Assembly (NCBI GenBank): GCA_018806915.1
Contig: JAGKQI010000093.1
Coordinates: 310,001-374,000, forward strand
Reading direction: 5' to 3'
Source: Phytophthora colocasiae
Lineage: Eukaryota > Oomycota > Peronosporomycetes > Peronosporales > Peronosporaceae
DNA: 64,000 nucleotides
Part shown: in pieces, positions 40,331 through 50,118 of the stretch
How the letters are laid out: the number at the start of each line of letters is the position of its first letter
Numbering within the stretch: the stretch's first letter is position 1
The notes under the pieces: generated by a model
Databases searched by the model: none
What the model saw: only the letters and a program-made list of their open reading frames with translations
Told to the model about the DNA's origin: nothing
Program-made: the position numbers and the translations under genes

Positions 40331-43300
40331 TTAAGGTCTCAGTCCTCGTATCGTATTGATGTGTGTGTTACCGACAGATCGCCTCTTACTGCCTCTAGCT
40401 GTTCCATTGACACTTTGACGATAAATCCGAGAATTCAACTGTGTGGAGGTCGATGATCGGGTCGATTGAACCCGGTGACTTGGTGTTGCAGCTCGCCGAA
40501 TAGCAGCTTCGAGGGACTGGAATCGCTGATCTTGCTGCTGCTTTATCTGTTGACGTCGAGTGATGACAGTGTTGGTGAGAGTGCCTGGAAGAGATTTCCT
40601 CCTAGTAGTAGCTCCCACACTACTAGGAACGGGTGTTTTTCTGCTGGAAGGCACAGCTGAAGCACTTCGAGGACGAGCATCAGTTCGCTGGCTCTTATTG
40701 CTGTAAGAAGTTGGTCGTAGCCGTGAAGACGCAGATGTCGGTCGGATATTGTATCTGAATCCGAGCTGACGAAGCTTCTTCATCATAGCACCAACTGCCT
40801 CGGGAGTTGTCGTCTTTAAGTCCACTGTAATTCCATCATACTCCGATGCAAACGGTAGAACGACGCAAAGGATATCTGTGCCTTCTGCAGTAACTTCAAA
40901 CTCTTGCTGAATCGCCAATCCTCGCAGAATCATCCGAGCTTCACACTCTTGGTCCTCTTTCACTCTCTGCACACGTTGATTCCTTAGCAACCCTCGCTTG
41001 ATCAACTCGATACCACATCGTGAGATTCGTTTGTTATCGTTGAGATTCACCACTCGAACACTCGGAGAGGCTTTCTCTAAGAAATCCGCAACGTATTGTG
41101 CTCCAACATCCGACAAATTGTTCGAACTGAGGTTAATCTCTCGAAATCGCACCCCACTCACGTGAATTTTCAGCAAAAGTTGAGCCACGTCGTCGTCGTC
41201 CAATTCACAGTTAGATAAGCATAACTGATCATCAAGAGAACCATTTGTCCCATTCTCCACGTCGGTAATAAGCATATCACTGGTCAATTGCTGTGTGAGG
41301 AACGTCATTTGACGGTGGTCGTTCTCGTGCTGCTTCTCAGTGTACACATCGATCATTTTCATCAGGAATTGACGAGTTTTGTGAATTTTTCCTCTCTCCA
41401 CAAAGCATTTGGACTCGTCACTACGGCTTTTCAGCTGCAGCTGAAGGTCTGCTACCTCACGCTGTAACATTTGTACCGAGGCCTCGTGCATTGCTGCCTC
41501 GGAAGCTGATCGGTGCGCCAATTCACGTAATTTACTCATATATTCGGCTAATTTGCCGATCACGAGCGTCTTGAACTTCTTACGAGCAGCGTTGCTTTGA
41601 ATCACTTCAAGAAATGCGTTGATCTTGCTCCGGTTCAAGTATGACGCACCGCTGGTATCATTGGAGTCGGTTGAGAGCAGAACAAGTTTCATCTGATCTT
41701 CGTCCTCGTCCTCAAACTGATTGTCTCTCCTTTCCAGCACGCTGTAGGTAATTCGGAATGGAGGGAATCGCTTCAATTTCGCCCTCGTGAGTGTCTCTTG
41801 ATTTCCACTTAATGCTTGAGCTGCCGTTTGGTCTGCAAGAAGATCAATTGGATACGGAGCTTCGAGCAGATACTTGTGTCTCGCTAAACGGAGATACATT
41901 GGCCCACTAACCGGTCCTTCGTTAGCGTTAATGGGGTTTAGTAGATTTGGATTGTGGATCTGCTCCAGTGCGTTCTTTATAATATCATTGGACTCGACAA
42001 CTGCAGCGAGTTGGTCCCGTGTTGCATCCAGACAGCGTAACAAGAACGGAAATGCCTGCATAAGGATATCCAAGCTTCTGCTTTTGTGATTCCTAAATAC
42101 CACAAAAGAATTAGACTACCGTCAAGTAAGTTTGGTCTACTGTGTGTACTCACTGAGTTTCCTCCGTTATACGTAGTTTTTCGGTTAGACAAGTGATTGT
42201 TGACGTCAGTTTAGCCATACGAGAAGCCATTGCATTGTCATTTCTAGCGGTCACATGGGTCTTGATAGCTCCTGATCTCCTTTGTAAGCTTAGAATCTGG
42301 TTACAAGTCTGCATCAGTTCTGAATTCGCTCGGCTCTGATGCAGCAACTCGATCTCCAACTGGCGGATCCGGCGATGAAGCTTTCATCATTCTCGTCAGT
42401 AATTAAACCGTTTGACGTATTGAAGTCAGATACGTACCGATTCTTGAGTACTGCTAACTTGCATGTTTTCCTCAAGTTTAGCTTCCATCGTCCTCAAGGC
42501 GGCGTTGATTTGGATTTTTTGGTTGTGTACCGTTTGCAGCTCCTGCTCCAGTTCTTCTTGACGATCGAGAGCGCGTTGAGCCTCTATTTGAGTTGCACTT
42601 GCAATTTTCTGGGTTTGCTTGAGTTTATTGCTCTTGTACTCGCACTTTTGCTCCAATTCCCTGCAGATGCGCTCCCACTGCTGAATTTTGGTTTCATACT
42701 CGTCGACAATTTGAACGTGAGTGTCAGAGGTGCTCAATTTGTCTTGAAGTACGAGATTATCACGCTGCAAAGCTTCAATTCGGTGGTGAGCTGCCTCGTA
42801 ACTGGTAGTAAGCGAGCTATGAGACGTAGACAGCTCAGCGTATTTGGTTTCCACACTATTGAGCACCTGATTCAGGAGAGTCACTTGCTCTGTGAGCTTC
42901 TTGTGTTCCCCTTCTAGTTCTGTATATTTCAAACGGAGCTCATCGTGACCCTGGAGTTTCTTCTCCAACAGTTGTGACAGCTACAGGAATTTGTCATAAC
43001 TCGGCTATAAATTTTGATTTCTATGCTGCTCCCCACCTTTTGATTCTTCGTCACCAGTTCTGCGATCCGTAGTTCCTTCTCTTTTCTCTCTGCAAGGTTG
43101 TAGCCATTCCCGATCTCTTGGTCTAATCGACGAAACGAAGCCTCCAGTTCGAGTTTTTCGTCACGAGCGTGTTTCATCTCGCGTTGCCATTGTGAAATTT
43201 CACGTTGAAGACGTTCGTTTTCAAGCTGACAGCGAATAATTAGTAACGATAACTGAATAGATAAGCAGTCAATCCTTACCTGTAATTGTTTCTTGGGCTC

Positions 43301-43643
43301 TTCTTCTTCTTCTGCGTTATTTGCACTACGATCCAAACGACTAATACTAATGTGTGACCTTCGCCGGCGTGTTGTCTTGGACACTGATTGAGGCTTTCGT
43401 GGGGAAATTATCGTGACTTCTCTGAAGTAGCAAGAAAACGAATTAAAACTGTACCAAGTTTAAAGCATACACACAACCAAACCTTGGAAATGTAGCGGCA
43501 GGTTCCCCCTCAACTAAAAGGTGTTTGTCTTGTTTCCATCGCGGACCATGTTTACTCGCTTCCCGTTGTACTTCCTCCTCTAGGAGATCTAAGCTCGATA
43601 CAACATTGTTCTGGTTATTCCACGAGTAACCCGCTGGGTCCAT
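40331..43643 (-). CDS. coiled-coil and leucine-rich-repeat protein, possibly flagellar or centrosomal
   Basis: About six exons on the reverse strand from ATG 43643 (MDPAGYSWNNQN). After a short N-terminal part come long coiled coils (about 42400-43250) rich in Glu, Gln, Leu and Lys. The last exon (40331 to about 42094) holds more helices, then RNI-type leucine-rich repeats (LCLSNCELDDDDVAQLLLK, INLSSNNLSDVGAQYVADFL, VVNLNDNKRISRCGIELI), and ends in a basic Ser/Arg/Thr-rich tail. I do not recognise a named ortholog. Long coiled coil plus RNI repeats, and divergence from a MORN-repeat gene 88 bp away, suggest a cytoskeletal, flagellar or basal-body role; this is inference. Confidence 0.7.
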
Positions 43644-43731
43644 CACTGCTTTAGTTCGAAGAAACAAACCTAAAAACAAGTTTGCAGCGTCAAGAAACGG
43701 ATTTTTACGAACTCAAGGTCATTCTTGCGCC
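43644..43731. promoter_or_regulatory. 88-bp bidirectional promoter, LRR/coiled-coil and MORN genes
   Basis: Two start codons point away from each other across 88 bp. CTCAAGGTCATTCTTGCG just before the MORN ATG contains TCATTCTTGC, close to the oomycete initiator TCATTYYNCA. Confidence 0.45.
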
Positions 43732-44862
43732 ATGTACAAGTCGAGCTTTGACCCTTCAGGAGCTCTAGCGTTTGCGTTTGACCCACTACGAGCCCTTCAC
43801 GCCCATGAGAATTCACGTTTGCAATGGCCTGAATATCCTTACAAACAAGTGACGATCGATCGAGTACGCACGAAAGCTGGTCGAGCTTCTAGTGACGGGA
43901 AGGAATTGTCGGAAGAGGGGGCAGCGGGTGCTCTGTTAATTGCCTACGGTGACGAAATCCAAGCTTTGTTTCAAATTGGGCAATATGATCGTGAAACGAG
44001 TGAAGACAATGCCGAAACCGGGTGGAAAGCTCTTGAATGTCGATTCTTCGAGGAACGAGCAGCTTTCCGCCAGGCGAAACGAGATTTCATCCGAGGTGAA
44101 AAGGCCAAAGTAGTGGCCGTATTAGAGGCTCAAGCTGCTTGTGAAAGACAAGAACAGGAAAGACAAGAGCTCTCAGGTTGGAGAGCTAGACAGATCGTAA
44201 AGCGGTATGAAGATGGTAGTAAATACGATGGTGATGGAGTCAAAGAGAATGGAGTGTTGATCCCGCACGGGTACGGGACATTGTGGGTCCCAGAGGAAAA
44301 GTATGCCAATACTATGGGTCGAAGTGCAGACATCAAGCGTGTAACTCGGTACGTGGGTGAATGGAAAAATGGATTTATGCACGGCAACGGTACGTTTTAC
44401 TGGGCTTCGGGTGAATCTTGGCAGGGGAATTTCATCCGGGACGAGATGCAGGGCAAAGGGATCTACACAAGCAGTGAGAGCGACCCGGATGAGCTCAACA
44501 GTGGCCGTGGAAATACTGAACAGGATGCAAATTGTGCGAAGAACCCGCAGGTTCTCCGTCCGAACCAGCGAATTCGCTACTTCAATGCCAGCCAACACGT
44601 GTGTTGGGGTGATGAATTGACGCTTGGATGTCGTGTTCGCCTCTTTGACAATCGGCACTTCGGAGATCCCCTAGTGTCGGTCGTGAAGCGATACAATGTG
44701 GACTTGGAGGAAGAAACGGATGCTGTAGTTGTTAGCTACGACCCCAAGACAGATAGACATCTCCTTCGCAAAGGTGAGACAGAAGAATTGCGCTGGATGT
44801 CGCTTTCCAACTCGAATTTCCGAGTATTGGCTTCTCGCCCTGTTGCACGTGTGTTAGAATAA
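43732..44862 (+). CDS. MORN-repeat protein
   Basis: A single-exon 376-residue protein. Residues ~115-160 form a charged helix (ERQEQERQEL). MORN-type repeats follow: HGYGTLWVPE, YVGEWKNGFMHGNGTFYW and WQGNFIRDEMQGKGIY (about residues 183-245). The C-terminal ~110 residues form a separate unrecognised domain (CWGDELTLGCRVRLFDNR). MORN proteins link membranes and cytoskeleton, and many in protists are flagellar. The neighbouring divergent coiled-coil gene fits that theme. No signal peptide. Confidence 0.75.
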   Translation: MYKSSFDPSGALAFAFDPLRALHAHENSRLQWPEYPYKQVTIDRVRTKAGRASSDGKELSEEGAAGALLIAYGDEIQALFQIGQYDRETSEDNAETGWKALECRFFEERAAFRQAKRDFIRGEKAKVVAVLEAQAACERQEQERQELSGWRARQIVKRYEDGSKYDGDGVKENGVLIPHGYGTLWVPEEKYANTMGRSADIKRVTRYVGEWKNGFMHGNGTFYWASGESWQGNFIRDEMQGKGIYTSSESDPDELNSGRGNTEQDANCAKNPQVLRPNQRIRYFNASQHVCWGDELTLGCRVRLFDNRHFGDPLVSVVKRYNVDLEEETDAVVVSYDPKTDRHLLRKGETEELRWMSLSNSNFRVLASRPVARVLE

Positions 44863-44956
44863 TAGGAAACACAATAGGAAACATTACTTCATTTTCACTC
44901 CACCTCATACGCGATACCACGTAACATCATGCACAATACGTTGGTGTGATGACTAC

Positions 44957-46045
44957 CTAGAACAGGACTAACGCTGTCAGTAGTAAACTCACGATGCTTA
45001 GAGCGCTTGAGCACCTGGGCGAAAAACTATCGGCCAACGTGCCAACAATTTCCTTGCTAGAAGATGATGCACTGCCACCCGAGCCTACGGTGGCGTTGTC
45101 GAAAGAAACGTCACTTAAACCGTGAGATCCACTGCTCGAATTTGCATGCACACCAGCCAGAGTGTCGTTTTCCCCCAAACTCGAGAATGTGGCACTAGCT
45201 TTGTAAATTGCAGCAGTGCGGCTTGTACTTGATGAGTCTGTAGTGCTTGTAGTGCTTGCACTTCTTGTAATATTCGTACTGCTTGTACTTGTCGTAGTAG
45301 CAGAGACTACGTTGCCACTTGACATCACCTCCACCTCAAAACACGTTGAATACGCGGCGCCAAAGTACCCGCGTGCTTGAGATTGATCCACATAGGAAGC
45401 TTCATTGTCCAGCCAAAAGGTCCAAAACCAAACCATACTGTAAATCCCAGGAGCTGTTCCTGCCGGCACAACAAATGATCCGATGCAGGGCCAACCATCT
45501 CCTGCTCGACCGCCAGGATTACCATCGAAGTCGTACGTTTCGCCACAATTCCCGTCGTCGTAGTCCAATGTTTTCCCGTTTATCAGGTTCTCCTGGGTCA
45601 TTTCCAAAGTTGACGTGAGTGAAGAACCCGATTTTCCTGTCCAGTAGACTCCGTGTTGCGTTCCAATGGCCTTCTTGTCCTTGACAATGTGTCCATTAGG
45701 TAGATAAGCGAAGTACACTGGAATACCAGCTCCGACCGACAGTCGTTTCCGCCAGTCCGTGTTGCTGTAGGTATCTGCATCCACAGTCTTACACACAGCT
45801 GTACCAGCTTCCACTTCGTTCTCCAGCATCTTGAACGTGTATTCCGTTCCAATGGTAGAGTCGCCACGTCCGGGATATCCTGCTCCATATCCTTCACAGA
45901 ATCCGTTGCCACCGGCACCTCCAAAGATATACGACGCACTTTGGTCATAAATCTTGGAACGATCCGTGTCAAAACAGTCGATCCAAGTGTGAGCCACAAC
46001 GTTGTGAAGCGTGAAGAGTAGCAGAATTGTCAGTACGAAGCGCAT
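44957..46045 (-). CDS. AA17-type lytic polysaccharide monooxygenase, predicted GPI-anchored
   Basis: Opposite in orientation to the other three copies. ATG 46045 (MRFVLTILLLFTLHNVVA) gives a clean signal peptide with mature His19 (HTWIDCFDTDRSK). An upstream in-frame ATG at 46090 would spoil it and lies upstream of the putative initiator. The catalytic module is complete (GYGAGYPGRGD, TNTDWRKRL, LPNGHIVKDKK, WFWTFWLDNE, FGAAYSTCFE). A short Ser/Thr-rich linker is followed by a hydrophobic tail (ALSIVSLLLTALVLF) typical of a GPI signal. Probably surface-anchored, with pectin-type substrate inferred from the family. No frameshift. Confidence 0.88.
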   Translation of the reverse strand: MRFVLTILLLFTLHNVVAHTWIDCFDTDRSKIYDQSASYIFGGAGGNGFCEGYGAGYPGRGDSTIGTEYTFKMLENEVEAGTAVCKTVDADTYSNTDWRKRLSVGAGIPVYFAYLPNGHIVKDKKAIGTQHGVYWTGKSGSSLTSTLEMTQENLINGKTLDYDDGNCGETYDFDGNPGGRAGDGWPCIGSFVVPAGTAPGIYSMVWFWTFWLDNEASYVDQSQARGYFGAAYSTCFEVEVMSSGNVVSATTTSTSSTNITRSASTTSTTDSSSTSRTAAIYKASATFSSLGENDTLAGVHANSSSGSHGLSDVSFDNATVGSGGSASSSSKEIVGTLADSFSPRCSSALSIVSLLLTALVLF

Positions 46046-46050
46046 TGTTG

Positions 46051-46068
46051 CAAAATGAAAGGTGAGCG
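46051..46068 (-). promoter_or_regulatory. oomycete initiator/flanking promoter element of the fourth AA17 gene
   Basis: On the reverse strand this reads CGCTCACCTTTCATTTTG followed by CAAC, 5 bp before the ATG. It matches 15 of 17 positions of GCTCATTYYNCAWTTTT as I remember it. It supports ATG 46045 as the start, with a very short leader. Confidence 0.6.
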
Positions 46069-46491
46069 TCCCAGGCAAAGTCTTTTTCATTTAAATTTTA
46101 GCAAACAGGCAAAGGCGAGACTGCAGTCCTGCTTGGTTCTCTACACAGTCCAGCTGATAGGCGGCAGTGCACCATTCAACAAGGAGGAGTTGGCAATTAT
46201 CCTTAGCTGGGTATAAGACCATCCACCTAGTGTCCACCTAATGTACTACGAAAAAATAGTATTCTCGCACACCCATAAAAGGGGCGCCCCTCACTCCGAT
46301 TGACCCCAAATCATCCTGCGCGCTTGCAAGTGCGAATCCGACGGCGAGACGTGCTAGATATATACAAGAAGTGTTAGTGAACACACCATGTTGCTTCCGT
46401 TGCAGAGGCGCGCATGTAGCGCTTGCACTACAATGATGTAAGCGCAAAGTAACGGCGGTGGCGTTACTTAGGGGATTTCCACGAGAGTAAC
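46069..46491. other. intergenic between AA17 gene and Mutator-like element
   Basis: No gene recognised. Contains AGGGGCGCCCCT at about 46277-46288, a perfect 12-bp palindrome. Upstream regulatory sequence of the fourth AA17 gene is expected at the left end. Confidence 0.4.
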
Positions 46492-46512
46492 GCTAAGGGA
46501 GAGGAATTAATA

Positions 46513-46552
46513 GCTAAGTAGACTAGGCCAATTTGGAAAAACGTAAGTAGGT
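46513..46552 (+). repeat. left terminal inverted repeat of MULE
   Basis: Begins GCTAAGTAGACTAGGCCAAT and continues to GTAAGTAGGT. It is the exact reverse complement of 50063-50102. Confidence 0.92.
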
Positions 46553-46699
46553 TGCATATCTACTTATAAGTACTCGAAAAAAAATAGAACAAGAAATCGA
46601 AGGATTTAGAATAAGAACTAGAAAACTTGAACAAGATTGCGAGGGCGACAGGTTTCTTTGCTATCGCATAAGTAGACTGCTCACTTGCAAATTTCCAAC

Positions 46700-47269
46700 A
46701 TGCCGTCCAGTTCGTCTTCTTCTCGCATCCCGTGCCCACTTTGTGGCCACCACTTAGCTCGCGGTAGCATCCGAGCACACGTTGGGAAACGGACGTGAAT
46801 CGAGCGCCGTTTTCCTGAGCTAAAACGCCAGCGGAGAGAGGCAGCGGCAAGGGCAAAACAAGAATATGATCGTCAATATTCGCAGGCAAGGCGCGAAGCT
46901 ATTGCTCTTCTCGCTATGCGCGTTATTGGCATCGGCCACGAAGTTTCACCGCCTCCCGTTCAACCTCCATCAACACTGCCGGCCCCGACAAACCCCTCGG
47001 AACCTCTCACCCCCGCTCCAGCAAACCCAATCTCCCCAAGACGCACAAGGCTCCCTCTTCCTCCACCCCCCGTCATTGTCGACCTTACAACGGAGGACAC
47101 CAGCAGTTTTTCATGCCCGGTGTGTTTGGAGGAAGTCATCTGCGCCGTGCCATTTCGGTCATGCCGACATGCAATGTGTAGCGAATGCGTGTCCATTCAT
47201 ATTGGACACGCGCTAGCTGAAAATGTCGAAGCTCGATGCCCACTTTGCAGGGTAAACATTCTACTTTAA
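46700..47269 (+). pseudogene. RING-finger protein with SUMO-interaction-like motif, interrupted by one TGA; MULE passenger
   Basis: From ATG 46700 the frame gives MPSSSSSSRIPCPLCGHHLA and a zinc-finger-like CxxC-H arrangement, then meets TGA at 46796-46798. The same frame then stays open for 157 codons to 47269: a basic Gln/Arg/Ala helix, a Pro-rich spacer, the motif VIVDLTTED, and a C3HC4 RING finger (SCPVCLEEV, CRHAMCSEC, CPLCRVNIL). A hydrophobic VIVDLT followed by acids is a typical SUMO-interaction motif, and with a RING it recalls SUMO-targeted ubiquitin ligases such as RNF4. After the stop, ATG 46916 could still start a shorter RING protein. It lies inside the transposon, convergent with the transposase. 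Confidence 0.7.
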
Positions 47270-47553
47270 ATCATTTTTGCGTCGTTTTCAGTTTTGATAA
47301 CTTTTTAAAAATAAAAAAATTGCGTGTCAATGCTGGAGTGCTTGAGAAAGGTATCCTTTCAAATATTTGCAAATTTTAACCAATAAAAAACGATTTCTTA
47401 TTCAGAAATAAATCGTACGACTATTAAAAATTTGACGTACTATTGTGTGGTTTCGTACGACTTCTAAATTTGTATTTGTACGATTCAAATTACGACATCG
47501 TACGATTCGAATGAATAATATATTTTGAACGTTGTTAATCGTACGTTTGTGTA
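47270..47553. repeat. AT-rich spacer of MULE with TCGTACGA palindromes
   Basis: Between the two convergent MULE genes. TCGTACGA occurs exactly at 47413-47420, 47453-47460 and 47498-47505; near copies are TTGTACGA at about 47477 and TCGTACGT at 47539. Three more exact copies lie beyond the transposase start at 49903, 49951 and 49976. Confidence 0.8.
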
Positions 47554-49817
47554 TCATTGTGTCATAGCAACCTGTGGTGACGCCGCTGATCCTGGACGAG
47601 ATACTTTGCGCTTGTGTTTTGATTTGGGCCCTGGTTTTCTGCCCCGCTTACCGAGTTCTTCCTCCGCGATCACAACGTCGGGATACCGTATTGTTTTGTC
47701 CTGTTTAATTCCTGATGTACGAACTTGAGGCAGAAATTGATAGAAGTATGTTGCTTGGTACGTCGACGAAGAATGGGCTGTAAAGTCGAAAAGGTCCGTA
47801 ATGTGAGTACCATGGTGGATCGCAGCCTTTATTGCGTGCACACACGGGAAAAGCTCATCTTGCCACCTTCTGCACGTGCATTCATGCTCATGAAGGTTTA
47901 CCGTCCTCCACATGTGTGCGTGGTCTGGTCGGTAACATCAGTAAAGCGTACCATGTATTGTCCCTCGAGGCACGGTACGATATGTAGTGCCTTTGTCAAA
48001 GCAAGCAGCCGGTCCAGTTTTGCTTTGTACACAGGAGCCAACTCTTGAAGCCTTTCACCACCAGGGACTTCAACGATCGGATGCGTGGTTGAGCTGTTTC
48101 CTCTACAAGCTTCGCGACGCCGGTCTGCGAATTGCTCCACAACTTTAAGAAAGTATTGCTCAAACGCTTGTTTCGGATAGGAGCTTCTGCATGAATTACC
48201 GAGCCAGTTATTCGCTGATTCCGACAAGTTTGAGGTTACTTCGTCGTAAGAAGGTTGACTGTGTGATTCGTTGAACGCGTAAGTAACCCAATGTGCCTTG
48301 TCGATTCCGTTTAAGTATTCGACTGCTAGCGGTCGAGTATCACCGAGCCGTGAGCTGTAGTAGTTGTAGTCGTTTTCACACTCGCTTCTTGCCATCTGAA
48401 AGACCAGTGCTTGTTCGTTGGGCGTGAGCTTCGAACCCTTCTTTTCAACATTGGTGATAATATGACGAACGCAAAATCGGTGTCCACAGCCACCATACAC
48501 CTCTGACACCGATGCAAGAAGACCTTTCTGTCGATCCGATACAAACAGTGGTTTCCACATGGATTCAAAACTGCTGAATGCTGTTTGCATCTCTTTTACG
48601 AACCAGATCCAGTTGTCGTAATCTTCTTGCATCACCAGGGCCAACCCAAACACGATGATGTGGCCATGCATATCCTTTGTCGTAGCAAGCAGATACACAC
48701 CGTGTTTATTCATGTCTGCTTTGAGGTGTGCTCCGTCCAGACCAATTACGTGCTTACAGTGTTGAGAAGCCTGTAAACAAGAACGGGGGAACACGCATAC
48801 CCTCTTGAAAATACCGTCGGGAGTCTTCTCAAAGTTGAAATGCGTCTTGGGGTTTCCTTCGGCCACCATTGCTATATACGACTCCAGCTTTTGGTAACTT
48901 TCTAACATGTCACCTTGGAGTTTCTCCAACAGTTGACGTTTGATCTTCGAAGCAGTTTGGCGATTAGTAGAGATCTGTTTTGAGAGTAGGAAATCCAGTA
49001 GTGACTTTCCCTTTACGGTTTCCCACGCTCCACTGTACGCGGGTAACATTTCTCGCTCTACCAGACCTTTCATGACACTAAAGGGCGCGTCATGGCGGCG
49101 CTGTCGTGTCGTTTCGTGAGCCAGTGCTCCCTCGACAAATGTATCTTCCTGAAATCCAGCATGTCGATAATGATCATGAGCCAAGCACATACGTGTTACC
49201 TTCCACTCATCTCGGATGCCATAAACTGTAATGTAGAACGGGCAATTGGGTCTGCTTTCTTTAAAAAGCTGTTGTTGACCTTTCAGTAATTTGCACACGT
49301 ACCGCGCGTTTCCTTCTCGCTGATCTTTGTGCCAACTGCTGTAGCCAACCTTTAAAGAGAAGCCAACTTTTCGCGCATATTCCCTGCATCGCTGTTGTAG
49401 CAAGGTCCGAGACTCAAAAATTGCTGGAGCAAGGTTTCTTCCGTTGTCGTATACAGAACCAAACGTAGCCAGATCTCGCCGATCCATTCCAACACTTAAG
49501 TTTTCCCGCAGCAGTCCCAATTCCCGTAAGGTTTTAACATCGTCAGCATTAAGCGAACTGATAGACAAGGCTGACTGAGTTGCAGTTAGAACCGCTTCTG
49601 GAGCAGGAACTTCATCTGTTGAAGCTGACGTTGATGTAGGAAGTAGTGGCTCTCCTACAATGACAGTCCGGTTTGGTTGGCTGGCTGGTGGACCAACACT
49701 ATCTCGAATGTTGTCTTCAATTGAGCCGACAGGGAGTTCACTAGGCATGGTAGGAGTAGAGTAAAAGGGCGGGGCAGAATACTGCGGCAGCTTGGAAAAT
49801 GAAAAGTGAGAGAACAC
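47554..49817 (-). pseudogene. MULE-family transposase, frameshifted before the SWIM domain
   Basis: A 639-codon frame (47898-49817) holds most of the transposase; a 119-codon frame (47554-47913) holds its end. N-terminal: a FAR1/WRKY-like DNA-binding region (QRCREYARKVGFSLKVGYSS, CPFYITVYG). Core DDE acidic residues are expected in VIGLDGAHLK, FVSDRQKGLL and SNLSESANNW, with CxxH in HRFCVRHI. The SWIM zinc finger (HECTCRRWQDELFPCVHAIKAA) is in another frame. The switch lies at 47898-47913, so the two frames overlap slightly. It needs one base lost or two gained. Without the SWIM domain the enzyme is probably impaired, unless the indel is an error. Confidence 0.88.
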
Positions 49818-49902
49818 CCTTAAGCAAACAAAGTCTAACGACTACGACGTTCTCAGGACGAGAAAAATGAAACCCCTAAGTAGGTTTATTTTCATGTTGG
49901 GA

Positions 49903-49983
49903 TCGTACGATTCAATTTTCTAACATGCTATGCCAGCTACATATTTTGAATCGTACGACTATTGGGTGTTTTTAATCGTACGA
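49903..49983. repeat. subterminal TCGTACGA palindromes at the transposase 5' side
   Basis: Exact copies at 49903-49910, 49951-49958 and 49976-49983, upstream of the transposase start and about 80-160 bp inside the right inverted repeat. The context ATCGTACGACTATT at 49950 recurs at 47412. Confidence 0.8.
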
Positions 49984-50062
49984 TTGCACACAGTTCTAAA
50001 AGCACTTAATCTAAATTTGGAAATGACTTTATCGTTCCCACCAACTTATACCACAGACTCCT

Positions 50063-50102
50063 ACCTACTTACGTTTTTCCAAATTGGCCTAGTCTACTTA
50101 GC
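50063..50102 (-). repeat. right terminal inverted repeat of MULE
   Basis: Exact reverse complement of 46513-46552. Beyond it the sequence GCTAAGGCTAAGGGACG partly repeats the start of the inverted repeat. Confidence 0.92.
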
Positions 50103-50118
50103 CGCTAAGGCTAAGGGA

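Larger units (their letters stand above)
46513..50102. mobile_element. Mutator-like element (MULE) with RING-finger passenger gene
   Basis: Bounded by 40-bp perfect terminal inverted repeats at 46513-46552 and 50063-50102. Inside are a MULE transposase on the minus strand and a RING-finger ORF on the plus strand, convergent. A 9-bp direct repeat GCTAAGGGA (46492-46500 and 50110-50118) lies close to but not exactly at both ends; it could be the target duplication if the true termini extend slightly beyond the repeats. The transposase C-terminus and the RING gene each carry one lesion. Confidence 0.85.

Noticed and set aside
46046..46090. Upstream start (MKKTLPG) for the fourth AA17 gene
   Set aside because: It lies upstream of the initiator-like element, and ATG 46045 gives a clean signal peptide.
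46238..46889. Minus-strand ORFs near the left MULE end
   Set aside because: They overlap the inverted repeat and the passenger gene and show no domain.
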